Shown piece after piece: positions 33,278 to 42,791 of a stretch of DNA of 64,000 bases (position 1 is its first letter; each line of letters starts with the position of its first letter). The stretch is taken from the NCBI RefSeq assembly GCF_029760915.1, contig NZ_CP121685.1, positions 2,629,001 through 2,693,000 on the forward strand, read 5' to 3'. The stretch is from Olleya sp. YS. Lineage in GTDB: Bacteria > Bacteroidota > Bacteroidia > Flavobacteriales > Flavobacteriaceae. The notes under the pieces are model-generated. The model did no database searches. It saw nothing but the letters and a program-made list of their open reading frames with translations, and was not told the DNA's origin. Both the position numbers and the translations under genes were made by a program.

Positions 33278-35458
33278 GTGAAGACAGTCGCACTCTTCAT
33301 TTATTTTTCGCTTTGTTGTACCTCAGTGTTTTGTCAAAAAAATATTGAAGAACAACGTGTTGTCAAGGATAGCATCCAAATGCTAATTGATCTTGCCAGT
33401 AAAGATATTCATGCCAATAATTTTGAATCCGCATTATATTTTGCCACTCAAGCTGTAGACTTATCCTATAATATCGAAGATAAAAGTCTAAAAAGTGATG
33501 CGTATGCCTGCTTAGGAAATAGTTACCAGATTGCAGAGGATTACATGAATTCTGAAAAATACTTCAAACAAACCTTAGAGTTAGCCCAAGCATCAAATAA
33601 TACACATTCTGTTGTTGCAGCATTAAATGGTTTGGGTAATGTGCAATCGTCGTACTACAATAATATAGATAAAGCCATCCAATATTTTGAAGAAGCTGCA
33701 AGCTATGTTAAACTAATGGATAGTCCGTCTGGTGTTTTTGTTAACGCTATGAATATGGCATCCATGTACACAGAATATAACAAAAGCGCCAAAGCATTAG
33801 AGTATTTAAAACTAGGAGAGGAGCACTACAAAGACATCGAAGAGGTACCTTCTGTGTATACCTTAACGTTGTATATAAATTATGCCGACTATTATAAGCA
33901 AACCAACCAGTTAGATACCGCTTTAGAGTATTATGACAAAGCTTTAGTCATTGCAAAAAAAGACCGATTTTTTACTGATATTATTGACATTAGTCGTTCT
34001 AAAAGTGAAATTTATGAAGCTAGAGACGAACTTGAAAAAGTCATCGAACAACTGCGTTATATCGAAGACAACAAGTACATCTATATTGAAGCGGAGACCA
34101 AAAAGCAAATCAAAGAAATTAGTGCGCAGTTTAAGTTAAAAGAATATGAGCAGGAACTGGTGGTTTCCAAATACGAAGCCCAACTGTCCAAATCTAAATA
34201 TAAAACCAGCTTACTAACAGGCTTATCTATATTAACTGGACTAATCATTCTGTTTTTCTTCTTTTACAGATTTAAAAGCAATAAAAAGAAACGAGAGCTT
34301 CAAGCCAAAAACCTTGCTCTAAAAGAAGCCAAAGACAATGCCGAAAAACTAACCCAATTAAAATCAGAATTACTGACCAATATTAGTCACGAGTTAAGAA
34401 CACCTTTGTATGGTGTTATTGGCATCACCTCAATGTTAATGGAGGATGAGGCAGTTAATAAAAAACACTCGAAGTTACTACGATCGTTACAATTTTCTGG
34501 AGATCACCTTAAAAATTTAGTCAATAATATTTTAAGAATAAGTGATATCGAATCAGAGAAAATTGTCCTTCAAAAAACCAATGTTAATTTATATAAATTA
34601 GTAAATAATATTGTGGATTCGCTACAATTTCAAGCGGAAGAAAAGCATAATACTTTAGAGTTGACTATCCCAAAAAGCTTGAACAAACAATATTATATTG
34701 ATGGCTTCAGGCTATCGGAAGTATTGATTAATATTATTAGTAATTCTATTAAATTTACTAATAATGGACATATACAAGTTGAGATCTCTAAAGATCAAGT
34801 GGATTTAACTAGTGAAACCTTAATATTTAAAATTTCTGATACAGGTATTGGGATTCCGTTAGAAAAACAGGACTTGATTTTCGAAAACTTTAAGCAAGCT
34901 GTACAAGACGAAAATACGTCTTATGGAGCAGGATTGGGCTTACCTATAGCCAAGTATTTACTAGAAAAAATGGATAGTAAAATCTATTTAAGTAGTCAAG
35001 AACATCAAGGAACCGTTATTAGTTTTAGAGTTACTGTTGAAGTCTCAAAACAGCAAGCAGATGATGTTGCACTACAACAAAGCTTTAAACCGTTAAAAGT
35101 ACTAGTAGTAGAGGATAATAAAATTAACCAAATGGTAACCCAAAAGCTTATTTTATCTATTGGTCATGATTGTAAAATAGCCGAAAACGGACTAGAAGCA
35201 GTCAAAGCTTGCCAAAACGATAATTTTGACTTAATCCTTATGGATTTAAATATGCCACAAATGAATGGTTTTGAAGCGTCCGAAAAGATTAAAATACTAA
35301 AACCAAGTACTAAAATTGTCGCATTAACTGCATTAGAAATTAGCGAAGTCAAACAACGCTGTTTTGATTTAGGTATGGAAAGCATTATTAATAAACCGAT
35401 TAGTAAAACTCAGTTAGCTGAGATTATAGATATTAATACTGTACAACAGGTTGGTTAA
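33278..35458 (+). CDS. Hybrid sensor histidine kinase with periplasmic TPR domain
   Basis: 726 residues; the start is GTG 33278, giving a signal peptide (MKTVALFIYFSLCC to VFCQ). TPR repeats span about 35-290, a membrane helix about 308-333, then HisKA with the phospho-acceptor His371 (NISHELRTPLYG), HATPase with NIISNSIKF, DTGIGIP and AGLGLPIAKYL, and a C-terminal receiver (about 607-720) with phospho-acceptor Asp656 (LILMDLNMPQ). It should sense a periplasmic protein or peptide signal and relay phosphate. No separate output regulator adjoins, so the partner is elsewhere. No ATG start is available in frame nearby. Confidence 0.9.
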   Translation: MKTVALFIYFSLCCTSVFCQKNIEEQRVVKDSIQMLIDLASKDIHANNFESALYFATQAVDLSYNIEDKSLKSDAYACLGNSYQIAEDYMNSEKYFKQTLELAQASNNTHSVVAALNGLGNVQSSYYNNIDKAIQYFEEAASYVKLMDSPSGVFVNAMNMASMYTEYNKSAKALEYLKLGEEHYKDIEEVPSVYTLTLYINYADYYKQTNQLDTALEYYDKALVIAKKDRFFTDIIDISRSKSEIYEARDELEKVIEQLRYIEDNKYIYIEAETKKQIKEISAQFKLKEYEQELVVSKYEAQLSKSKYKTSLLTGLSILTGLIILFFFFYRFKSNKKKRELQAKNLALKEAKDNAEKLTQLKSELLTNISHELRTPLYGVIGITSMLMEDEAVNKKHSKLLRSLQFSGDHLKNLVNNILRISDIESEKIVLQKTNVNLYKLVNNIVDSLQFQAEEKHNTLELTIPKSLNKQYYIDGFRLSEVLINIISNSIKFTNNGHIQVEISKDQVDLTSETLIFKISDTGIGIPLEKQDLIFENFKQAVQDENTSYGAGLGLPIAKYLLEKMDSKIYLSSQEHQGTVISFRVTVEVSKQQADDVALQQSFKPLKVLVVEDNKINQMVTQKLILSIGHDCKIAENGLEAVKACQNDNFDLILMDLNMPQMNGFEASEKIKILKPSTKIVALTALEISEVKQRCFDLGMESIINKPISKTQLAEIIDINTVQQVG

Positions 35459-35490
35459 ATCAAGTATCTTATTTTTTGTACTTTAACCTT

Positions 35491-36210
35491 ATGAAAGCGT
35501 TTAATACAACAAGATTTAACCTTATTAAAATGAAAGGAGTAAAGAAGTATATTTTATATGCTATTGGCGAAATTATTTTAGTAGTTGTCGGAATTCTTAT
35601 TGCTGTTACTATCAATAATGCTAACGAAAATAGAAAAGCAGACAACCAATTAAATAATATTTTAAGTACCTACAGACAAGATATTATTACAGATTCTACA
35701 ATTGTCAATCAAAACCTAAAGCTTTTAAATACAAAAAAAGAGTTATATACATTATTTTTAAATGACACTGTAACTGTTGAAGACTACAATAAAAATCCAA
35801 TGGGTTATGGGCTTATAACGACACATAATCCGTTTCAATTACAAAAAAGAGGCTATAAATTACTTTTAGATTACACAGATAACAATACTAGAGAAACGGA
35901 TAGTTTAGTATTGCAAATTATTGGAACACATCAAGTATTTGATAACTTGTTGTCGCAATCGCAAGAACGAATTAATAAAGATATAGACGACAACTTATTC
36001 TATTTTAAAAATAATAAGTCTTGGCTAAGTGATTTGCTTACCGAAAATATAACATCAGAGATTAATGCGTATTATTTAAGTAAGGATTACAAAAATAGAT
36101 TAGCCTTACATCAGACCTTTACTATTAATAATTGGATGACTTTCTTACAATATTATCAAACGTCTGCTAAAACAATTTTACAGCAGCTAAATACTAGATT
36201 AGAAGAATAG
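35491..36210 (+). CDS. DUF6090 family membrane protein
   Basis: 239 residues from ATG 35491. The signature of the family is the membrane helix with YAIGEIILVVVGILIAVTIN followed by NANENRKADNQL. The rest is helical and probably periplasmic. DUF6090 proteins are plentiful and often tandem in Flavobacteriaceae; their function is unknown to me. A single copy here, after the hybrid kinase, facing the MORN-like gene with a ten-base gap between stops. Confidence 0.8.
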   Translation: MKAFNTTRFNLIKMKGVKKYILYAIGEIILVVVGILIAVTINNANENRKADNQLNNILSTYRQDIITDSTIVNQNLKLLNTKKELYTLFLNDTVTVEDYNKNPMGYGLITTHNPFQLQKRGYKLLLDYTDNNTRETDSLVLQIIGTHQVFDNLLSQSQERINKDIDDNLFYFKNNKSWLSDLLTENITSEINAYYLSKDYKNRLALHQTFTINNWMTFLQYYQTSAKTILQQLNTRLEE

Positions 36211-36220
36211 CTATACGCTT

Positions 36221-37702
36221 TTAATAATAAGATAGTTCATTAATTAGCTTGCCATTTTCAAAAAAATCAAAATCAATACCATAGTCTAAAACACTATTTG
36301 GATAGTATCGTTCAAAATCTAAACTATATTTTTTCCATCGACCATCTTTCAAATCATTTTTACAGGCTCCAAGCAGTAATATTTCATCTGTAAACGTTGA
36401 CCTTAAAGTGGCCTCACCATTTTTAATATCAGACGTAAAAGTAGTTGTCCAATAATCGCCAACTGTTCCATTATATTGGTACAATCCATCTTTTAAACCA
36501 TCGGTATAATTTTCTTTAAATTCAAGTTCTCCAAAAGTAGAGTAGGTTTTAAATTCTCCATCTTTATTTCCGTTAGCATACTGTCCTTCTAAGGTTACTT
36601 CTCCAGAAATTTCATGTATATCCTTATATAAACCATGTAGTTGACCAGATTGATAGGTCATCACTTGTAAAGGCGTTTTATTAAAACCATAATGGGTAAT
36701 TGTCCCATTTTGTGTTTCAGAAAAATCATAAACTCTGGTAAATTTTGTAAGTTGATCTGCCATTACAATATAACGTCCTTGTTTAGGAATATAGTTTAAA
36801 CGGTCTTGACTTGTCTCTGCATAAAATGCTTGGCAAGCCTTTTGTTTACTAGTAGATGTACATTTAGTAAAACCCTCTAAATTAGGACTATAATAACCAT
36901 CTTTGGAATTTAATATAGTGCCATCTAATGTATAACGTTTTTCAAGATCCTCTTTTTTAAAAAAAGCGGTTTGACCATTAGGGTAAGAATATTTAAAAAA
37001 GGTAATAGCATTTTCTTTTTTATAAAAGTAATTATTAATCAAACTAGGAGATCGTAATAGATTAAGTAATTTAGATTTTTCTACATAATCATCATAGTTT
37101 CCTAAAAGGATGTAATAATCAAAAATAGCCTTTAAATAGGTTTTACCATTTGGATAAAACTGTTCAAAGGTCAAACGCCTTGTTTTATAGTTAAAGGATA
37201 AGGTTACTTTTTTTTGGCCAGTATTATAATAAGACGTCCCAGTGCTAAAACAGTCTACTTGTTTTAATTTAGGATTATAAGTAACCTCTTCTATAAGCTG
37301 TCCGTTACTATTGTAGCTGGTCCAAACACCAGTAGGTAAGTAGGTATGTACTAAGTTAGTATCTTTTATGTATGTTAGATGTTGTAAAGGCTTACCATTG
37401 GTATGAAACTTTTTAATACTATATAATTCTTCATCTAGCGTATTAGTCATCTGTATTGTTGCTAAAACCGTTCCGTCCTCATCAAATGCTTCAAATGAGG
37501 TATAAATATCATTTTTTATAATGCCTTTACTACGTATGGCACCATCAGGAAAATAATGTATTTGTTCTGTTTGTTTTTTATCTAACTGTTGTTTGGTTGT
37601 TTTAATAGCACCATTTTCAAAATAGAGCTCTGTATCAAACTCTTGAGCCATACTAGAAAAGGATATAAAGACAAAACCAATTAATTGTAATAGTAATTTC
37701 AT
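36221..37702 (-). CDS. Exported MORN_2-type repeat protein (YwqK-like)
   Basis: 493 residues. Signal peptide ends SSMAQ. The chain is built from repeats of the kind GxxYSNGQL..., seen as YFPDGAIRSKGIIKND, HTNGKPLQHLTYI, YNSNGQLIEEVTYN, YYNTGQKKVTLSF, YPNGKTYLKAIFD and QLHGLYKDIHE, which form a long beta-meander. Such proteins are labelled YwqK antitoxin-like or MORN_2; the antitoxin label rests on a few members. Here export makes an envelope role likelier. It has no obvious partner. Confidence 0.8.
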   Translation of the reverse strand: MKLLLQLIGFVFISFSSMAQEFDTELYFENGAIKTTKQQLDKKQTEQIHYFPDGAIRSKGIIKNDIYTSFEAFDEDGTVLATIQMTNTLDEELYSIKKFHTNGKPLQHLTYIKDTNLVHTYLPTGVWTSYNSNGQLIEEVTYNPKLKQVDCFSTGTSYYNTGQKKVTLSFNYKTRRLTFEQFYPNGKTYLKAIFDYYILLGNYDDYVEKSKLLNLLRSPSLINNYFYKKENAITFFKYSYPNGQTAFFKKEDLEKRYTLDGTILNSKDGYYSPNLEGFTKCTSTSKQKACQAFYAETSQDRLNYIPKQGRYIVMADQLTKFTRVYDFSETQNGTITHYGFNKTPLQVMTYQSGQLHGLYKDIHEISGEVTLEGQYANGNKDGEFKTYSTFGELEFKENYTDGLKDGLYQYNGTVGDYWTTTFTSDIKNGEATLRSTFTDEILLLGACKNDLKDGRWKKYSLDFERYYPNSVLDYGIDFDFFENGKLINELSYY

Positions 37703-37861
37703 GTAACACGCATATTTGGGATTTAAAAGTAATTATAAAAATTAAGGTCTCTATAATTTATTTATGATAAATACTTACTATTAAAATGAATTGATTAAAT
37801 ATCAATTGATATAGCACAAATTGAAAGTGAGAGGTTATTCAATAAATTCTATTTTACATAC

Positions 37862-37898
37862 TATTAAAAATACAGATTAAGTATCTGTGTTTTTAATA
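37862..37898 (-). terminator. Hairpin, possible terminator of the methyltransferase operon
   Basis: Arms TATTAAAAATACAGAT (37862-37877) and ATCTGTGTTTTTAATA (37883-37898), one mismatch, 5-base loop. Read on the minus strand it ends in a T-rich run. It is about 450 bases after the last stop of the operon, so terminator function is only possible. Confidence 0.4.
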
Positions 37899-37966
37899 CA
37901 ACTTGAAAGTAGGAAGTATAATGAATTTTCTATTTTACATAATATAAATTATAGTACATTTATATA

Positions 37967-38059
37967 ACAAATTGGCGGATGCTTGCATTTTACATAATTG
38001 CAGATATAATAACACGCTAGTGTTTTATATCGTTAGCCATTATGTAAAAGCCAATTTGT
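37967..38059. repeat. Long imperfect inverted repeat, attC-like in shape
   Basis: Outer arms ACAAATTGGC (37967-37976) and GCCAATTTGT (38050-38059); middle arms TTTTACATAAT (37988-37998) and ATTATGTAAAA (38039-38049), with an 11-base unpaired stretch only on the left; inner hairpin AACAC-GCTA-GTGTT (38011-38024) flanked by ATATAA/TTATAT. One-sided bulges and a nested hairpin recall folded recombination sites, but the ends do not fit the attC core consensus. Confidence 0.55.
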
Positions 38060-38344
38060 GGCTTCGTTAGAATAATTTAGATGTGTAGCTATAATTCTAT
38101 ACTATATAAAATATCTCAAAGAATTTAGTACTAACAATCTACTTTAGGGCTTGGATTTTTAAACAGTATCGTTTTGTTTTTATATAAATTGAATATTCTG
38201 TACAATTGTGCAAGATTTTATAAATACGCGATTCTCGTGGATTAAAAATTTTAAACACTTATTCTAATCTGTTGAAAATTGTTGTTCCGACATATAAGCA
38301 AATTATGGTTTTATTAGAATAATATAAAAAGGTTTCTTACATAA

Positions 38345-38950
38345 TTAACTTAAATCTGCTATAGATATATTACTCCCTTTTTGAACTAATCCATTTCTAT
38401 TTGCAACTAACATAGCAGCTCCAAATATGTCATTCTCATAGTTATCAATATGCTCATTATATTTTGATTTCATCATTGGTATTATATCATCAGTTGACGT
38501 ATTTGTAAAAAATAGTTTCATACCATAATTAGCACATTCAATGTAAGGACTCATATTAAAACCCCAAACTTCAAATTTATCTTTGTAACCTATATAGCTT
38601 AAAACTCCATTATTTATTAGTTCATCTCCGAGAACTTTTCCAGTGAGACAAGAACAAGTGTAAAAAAGTGTGTTTTTAAATTTATCTATATTAATTTTTG
38701 TTGATATGTATGGAATGTTTCCATTTTTCACTAACTCATTTTCTCCTCCGTGTGAATATGCTAATAAAATAAATTTTTCTAAAGGTTCTGTAATAATAGC
38801 AACTGCAACTTCATTTATTTTAGAGCTGCCATAATATGAAATATTTAATGATGAATCATTTAAAAATATGTTCAAATCCTCATAGCACATGTTAAAAAAT
38901 AATCCCAAAGCTTCGTCTTGATTATCAAAAAGACCAATTATATCAACCAT
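38345..38950 (-). CDS. Caspase-like (clan CD) cysteine protease, candidate effector
   Basis: 201 residues, cytoplasmic. Hydrophobic strand ILLAYSHGG carries a likely catalytic His67-Gly68; strand NTLFYTCSCLTGK carries a Cys pair, of which Cys101 (C-L-T-G) is in the position of the caspase/CHAT catalytic Cys. The next strand, VLSYIGY, fits the following beta strand of the fold. Order and spacing of His and Cys match clan CD peptidases (caspase, CHAT, gingipain-like). The family is not one I can name. Its ATG overlaps the stop of the receiver gene by one base, so it is translationally coupled. As last gene of the operon it is a plausible toxic effector. The length is near the minimum for the fold. 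Confidence 0.6.
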   Translation of the reverse strand: MVDIIGLFDNQDEALGLFFNMCYEDLNIFLNDSSLNISYYGSSKINEVAVAIITEPLEKFILLAYSHGGENELVKNGNIPYISTKINIDKFKNTLFYTCSCLTGKVLGDELINNGVLSYIGYKDKFEVWGFNMSPYIECANYGMKLFFTNTSTDDIIPMMKSKYNEHIDNYENDIFGAAMLVANRNGLVQKGSNISIADLS

Positions 38951-39546
38951 TATAAATTCTCTTTTTTACGCAATAATAAGTCGATAGTTAGTGAATTTAG
39001 CTTACTTGAAAATTCTTTACCAATTGGTGTTTGAAGTCTGATTTCTTTTAATATTTCGTTTAATGTATATGATTCTCCAGATGATGTGAAGTAAATAGGT
39101 TTGTCTTTATCGGATTCATTACTAATTATCCAATCTTCAATTATATTATCGAGACTATTTTTTAAGTTATTATATGCTTTATCAACTATTTGCATAGCTT
39201 CTTCTAAAGAACAATCTTTACTTAAGAAACCAAAAGCTCTATTATTAATAAAATCGCTAAATTCTTCATTAGTTTGATTTATACCGCTCCAAAGGATAAC
39301 AGGAATCAAAGTCGAGCTGTTATGAATCTCTCTTAATAGGTCGTGACCATCCATATTATCATCTTTAGAAAACTCAATATCTAATAATACAATCAAATTT
39401 ATTTCTAGATTATTTTTGATATAATCGAGTCCCTCTTGTGGGTTAGAATAAAACTTAACATTTTTAAATTTATCTTCTAATGTAAATAATAAGGGATGCT
39501 CTTCAATCTCTTTATTATCATCTATTATTACAAAGGTTACTTCCAT
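38950..39546 (-). CDS. Receiver-domain (response regulator) protein without DNA-binding domain
   Basis: 198 residues. The N-terminal receiver has the acidic pair D9-D10 (VIIDDN), phospho-acceptor D56 (LLDIEF), a Ser in place of Thr (LWSG, S87) and Lys110 (FLSKDCS). The C-terminal 75 residues (SGESYTLNEILKEIRLQTP onward) are helical and show no HTH or known output. It lies six bases after the two-GHKL kinase and one base over the protease start, so it most likely carries phosphate or a conformational signal between them rather than controlling transcription. Confidence 0.82.
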   Translation of the reverse strand: MEVTFVIIDDNKEIEEHPLLFTLEDKFKNVKFYSNPQEGLDYIKNNLEINLIVLLDIEFSKDDNMDGHDLLREIHNSSTLIPVILWSGINQTNEEFSDFINNRAFGFLSKDCSLEEAMQIVDKAYNNLKNSLDNIIEDWIISNESDKDKPIYFTSSGESYTLNEILKEIRLQTPIGKEFSSKLNSLTIDLLLRKKENL

Positions 39547-39552
39547 TAAGAA

Positions 39553-41676
39553 TTATTTTTTAAATGGTAATGTGATTTTAAATGTTGCACCTGTTGGACG
39601 AAACTCATTCTCTATTACTTCAATATTTCCCTGCATAGCTTCCACTCTAGTTTTAACCATATACAGTCCCATTCCTGCACCACCTTCCTCAGCTGTGTCA
39701 GTATAAAAAATATCAAAAATTCTATGTTTATCTTTCTCCTTAATTCCTATTCCATTATCTGAAAAAAGTATGGTCACTTTGTCGCTAGATGTTAAACTGC
39801 TACATTTTATTATTTTTTCATTATTATTTTTTAAAGCTTTAATTGAGTTAGAAATCAAGTTATCAAAAATATCTTCTATTGCTTTTCTATTGTAATTAAG
39901 AATTAGATTATCCTTAATTTCTACAATTGTTTTAATACCTTCTTCATTAAGCCTATCAACATAAATATTATCAAACAGATTAACTATTAATTCTTTTAGG
40001 TTAATTTCTTCTAGTTCAGTATCCGATTTAGCATATTTTAGCATAAAATCGACACCCTTTCTTAATTTCAGCATTTCTTTATAAATGCTTTTTGAAATAC
40101 TAATAAATCTATCCTCTAAATTTGGATTAGGATAATTGTTATAAAAATATTCAGCTCCAGTCAGTATATGACCTAATGTATGCTTAGTCATATGTGAAAA
40201 CATTGCTGCGTAGGTTTGTAATGAAACCAAACTCATAAATAAGTTTTCCTGTTGTTTACTTTCTTTTTCTAATTTTGAGTAATCTTTAATACTTTTTGTT
40301 ACACTACCTTGAATCTTACCAAGATTTGCTTCTATACTTCTAAGTTTGGCTTGTACTTTTGGAGAAGCTTCTTTTTTGACTGATGCTATTTCTTTTTTTA
40401 GTGTTTTGAGGTCTTGATTTGCAACACCTAAACTTGACTTGGTGTTTTCTCTTTCAACTTTTTTTACATTCTTAAAATAAGATTCCAACTGAACAATTTG
40501 CTCAATGATAAACTTTCTTAATTCTTCCCAAGCTTCATTATCAACAAACCCTTGTCTATTAGTTGATTCTATTATCTGAGGATTATTTTCATCTGTTATT
40601 TCTACGTAACCAAGCAAATCTCTAGTGCCAAATCTATCAAAGAAACCAGACCACCTTCTTTTATCAATACCAAGTATATCCTTTTGTTTGTTTTGGTCAG
40701 CAACATATTCAGCAAAAGGTGTGGTAATAATACCGTCCCTATATATTTTAATGCCATCAATGTCGGAATTGAAGTATTTTTTATATTTACTTTTTGCAGC
40801 TTGGTCAAAATAGTAAAGTGTAAGTTTCAAAAAGCCACAAGGTCTTTCGGGAACTTTTATTTTATTAAGGCTTCCCTTCTTATATTGTAAAATTTCTTGA
40901 ACTCCTTCCTTTTTATCAAATGTTAATTCAACCTTTTTTGTAGCAAAATCAATTAATTGTGTTTTTACTTTAACATTATTAAAATCCTTATATGGGGACT
41001 TTATAGTAATATTAAAGGGATATGCATTTGTTTTACTTGGATTTGGAGGAACTAATTTAGAAAGTTCTTTAAATGCTCTGTTAATGTCATTTTCAGTCCA
41101 AATTTCATTTACTTGAGAAATTTCTAATGTTGTTCCTTGGACTTCTTTATCTCCTTTATCATACCAATATTTATTTTCAACATCAGTAAAAAAAGGTTTT
41201 TCATCTTCAAAATTTAATTTTAATTGAGAATCCTCTAGTTTGGAATAATAAGACCAATCAGTCTCAAGACATAAAAGTTCGGCACTATTCTTTTTTTGTG
41301 TTCTAAGGACTAATTTATCTCCAAGTTTATCAACAGCAAATCTACCTATACCTTTTTTTCCTGCAACTTTTCTTTTGTGTGGTGCTGGAGATAATCGCTC
41401 TCGTCTTTTACTACTAGTTCCGATAACCATCCATTTGTTTTTAATATCGGAAAATTGCATTCCTATACCGTCATCCTTAATAATTATCTTTGAATTTGGA
41501 GTTAAGGGATTGATATCAATAAATTCTACAATAACATTTTCAGCATTTGCATCATACGCATTTTTGACTAGTTCAAACAATGCAGTTATTCTGTCAGTTA
41601 TGAGTTCTCTTCCTATTAGTCGATAAGCACTAACATCAAAGTTAAATTTGATTGAATTTTCCTTTTTTAATGACAT
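39553..41676 (-). CDS. Two-GHKL ATPase protein: MORC/Hsp90-like plus histidine-kinase-like
   Basis: 707 residues. First GHKL domain (about 15-200): ELVKNAYDA (E35, N39), DDGIGM (68-73), GKKGIGRFAVDKLGD (106-120), typical of MORC/MutL/Hsp90-type ATPases. A middle beta region (about 210-390) follows, then a coiled coil (about 400-480). A helical segment with His495, His499 and His503 (FSHMTKHTLGH) could be a dimerisation/phospho-acceptor box. The second GHKL domain (about 595-705) has NLISNSIKAL, DNGIGI (640-645) and GGAGMGLYMV, typical of histidine kinases. Its start shares a base with the methyltransferase stop. The receiver gene follows by six bases. Membrane segments are absent, so it senses a cytoplasmic cue. 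Confidence 0.82.
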   Translation of the reverse strand: MSLKKENSIKFNFDVSAYRLIGRELITDRITALFELVKNAYDANAENVIVEFIDINPLTPNSKIIIKDDGIGMQFSDIKNKWMVIGTSSKRRERLSPAPHKRKVAGKKGIGRFAVDKLGDKLVLRTQKKNSAELLCLETDWSYYSKLEDSQLKLNFEDEKPFFTDVENKYWYDKGDKEVQGTTLEISQVNEIWTENDINRAFKELSKLVPPNPSKTNAYPFNITIKSPYKDFNNVKVKTQLIDFATKKVELTFDKKEGVQEILQYKKGSLNKIKVPERPCGFLKLTLYYFDQAAKSKYKKYFNSDIDGIKIYRDGIITTPFAEYVADQNKQKDILGIDKRRWSGFFDRFGTRDLLGYVEITDENNPQIIESTNRQGFVDNEAWEELRKFIIEQIVQLESYFKNVKKVERENTKSSLGVANQDLKTLKKEIASVKKEASPKVQAKLRSIEANLGKIQGSVTKSIKDYSKLEKESKQQENLFMSLVSLQTYAAMFSHMTKHTLGHILTGAEYFYNNYPNPNLEDRFISISKSIYKEMLKLRKGVDFMLKYAKSDTELEEINLKELIVNLFDNIYVDRLNEEGIKTIVEIKDNLILNYNRKAIEDIFDNLISNSIKALKNNNEKIIKCSSLTSSDKVTILFSDNGIGIKEKDKHRIFDIFYTDTAEEGGAGMGLYMVKTRVEAMQGNIEVIENEFRPTGATFKITLPFKK

Positions 41677-42785
41677 TAACTCATTTCATTAATTTGTTCA
41701 AATAATGCTTTTGCTAGCAACGGAGGAACAGCATTCCCGATTTGCTGTTGCATATACATCAAGGTTCCTTCAAAAATAAAATTATCAGGAAAGCTTTGTA
41801 ACCTTGCTGCTTCTCTAACTGATAAACCTCTATTCTCAAAAGGATGTATTAGCATATTTTTTCTATAATTAGAAATCACTACTGATGGTTTTTTAGAGTC
41901 TAGTCGTTTATAAATACCTGAATGACAATTATTTTTATCAGAATAGTTTTTCATTAAATTATCAGGAATTGCTTTCCAATTTTGACCTTGTTTAATATAC
42001 TTATATCTTTCTAAAACATAATCTCTATTTCTAGATACATAATTTTGAAAAGAGAAATCTGAATTTTCTCTCATTTTATCAGCAAATTCATTATTTGCTA
42101 ATCCAGAATAAGGTAGCGAATCTATAAAATCTCCATTTTGCAAAATTGGTAAATCCAAAATGGCATCTGCGACAGTATATTTATTAATTGATGCTTCTGG
42201 AAATCTAAACTTTATTCCATTTTTATTTCCAACCATAAAAAATCGTTTCCTATCTTGAGGAACTCCATAATCTGAGGCAGTTAATACATCAAAATTTACA
42301 GTATATCCCAGATTTTCAAGTCGTTTTTTTAGCACTTTTACAACTTTCCCTTTTTGGAAACTTCTAAAACCTTCTACATTTTCAAAAACACACCATTCAG
42401 GTTCTAACTCTTCAATAAACCTTAAGAATTCTTCAAATAAGCTATTTTTTTCATTACGTGCATTTCTCGTAACTGTATTTGATAAAGAAAATCCTTGACA
42501 AGGTGGTCCGCCAAACAAAACAAATGGGTTTTTAGAAATTAGTTTAGTTGGGTTAACTTTTCTAATATCCTCTACAATTACTCTAGATGACTTATGGTTA
42601 TTATTAAAAGTATCTGCTGCATACTTATCATTTTCAACAGCAAAGGAAATATTAATACCAGCCATTTCAGCACCAAGGCTCATACCTCCTGCTCCACTAA
42701 AAATATCACAACCAAGTGTGGAACTAATTATATCTTTATTAATATTTAATTCAACTGGTATTTCATTTTTAATTAATGTGCTCAT
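41676..42785 (-). CDS. DNA (cytosine-5) methyltransferase
   Basis: 369 residues with all main C5 motifs in order: I DIFSGAGGMSLG (27-38), IV GGPPCQGFS with catalytic Cys96, VI ENVEGF (135-140), VIII QDRKRFFMVG, IX/X VREAARLQSFPDNF and QQQIGNAVPP. The target-recognition region between VIII and IX is short. It should methylate a cytosine in a short site. No restriction endonuclease gene is adjacent; instead the next gene overlaps it by one base and encodes the two-GHKL ATPase. A broken XRE controller lies six bases upstream. An orphan or an altered restriction role are both possible. Confidence 0.93.
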   Translation of the reverse strand: MSTLIKNEIPVELNINKDIISSTLGCDIFSGAGGMSLGAEMAGINISFAVENDKYAADTFNNNHKSSRVIVEDIRKVNPTKLISKNPFVLFGGPPCQGFSLSNTVTRNARNEKNSLFEEFLRFIEELEPEWCVFENVEGFRSFQKGKVVKVLKKRLENLGYTVNFDVLTASDYGVPQDRKRFFMVGNKNGIKFRFPEASINKYTVADAILDLPILQNGDFIDSLPYSGLANNEFADKMRENSDFSFQNYVSRNRDYVLERYKYIKQGQNWKAIPDNLMKNYSDKNNCHSGIYKRLDSKKPSVVISNYRKNMLIHPFENRGLSVREAARLQSFPDNFIFEGTLMYMQQQIGNAVPPLLAKALFEQINEMS

Positions 42786-42791
42786 TTACTT

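Larger units (their letters stand above)
37703..38344. other. 640-base gene-free, repeat-rich left flank of the methyltransferase operon
   Basis: No ORF is convincing. It has two direct copies of a 40-base sequence (37821-37860 and 37903-37941) with the common end CTATTTTACATA; a hairpin between them (37862-37898); and a roughly 93-base imperfect inverted repeat (37967-38059). It lies downstream of the last gene of the minus-strand defence-like operon and upstream of the MORN-like gene, so it likely marks the border of an insertion. Confidence 0.6.

Noticed and set aside
36221-37702. Antitoxin of a toxin-antitoxin pair (YwqK label)
   Set aside because: The protein is exported and there is no small toxin gene beside it; the label rests on repeat similarity only.
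37967-38059. A true integron attC site
   Set aside because: Shape is suggestive, but the core sites do not match the consensus at both ends and no integrase gene is present in the window.
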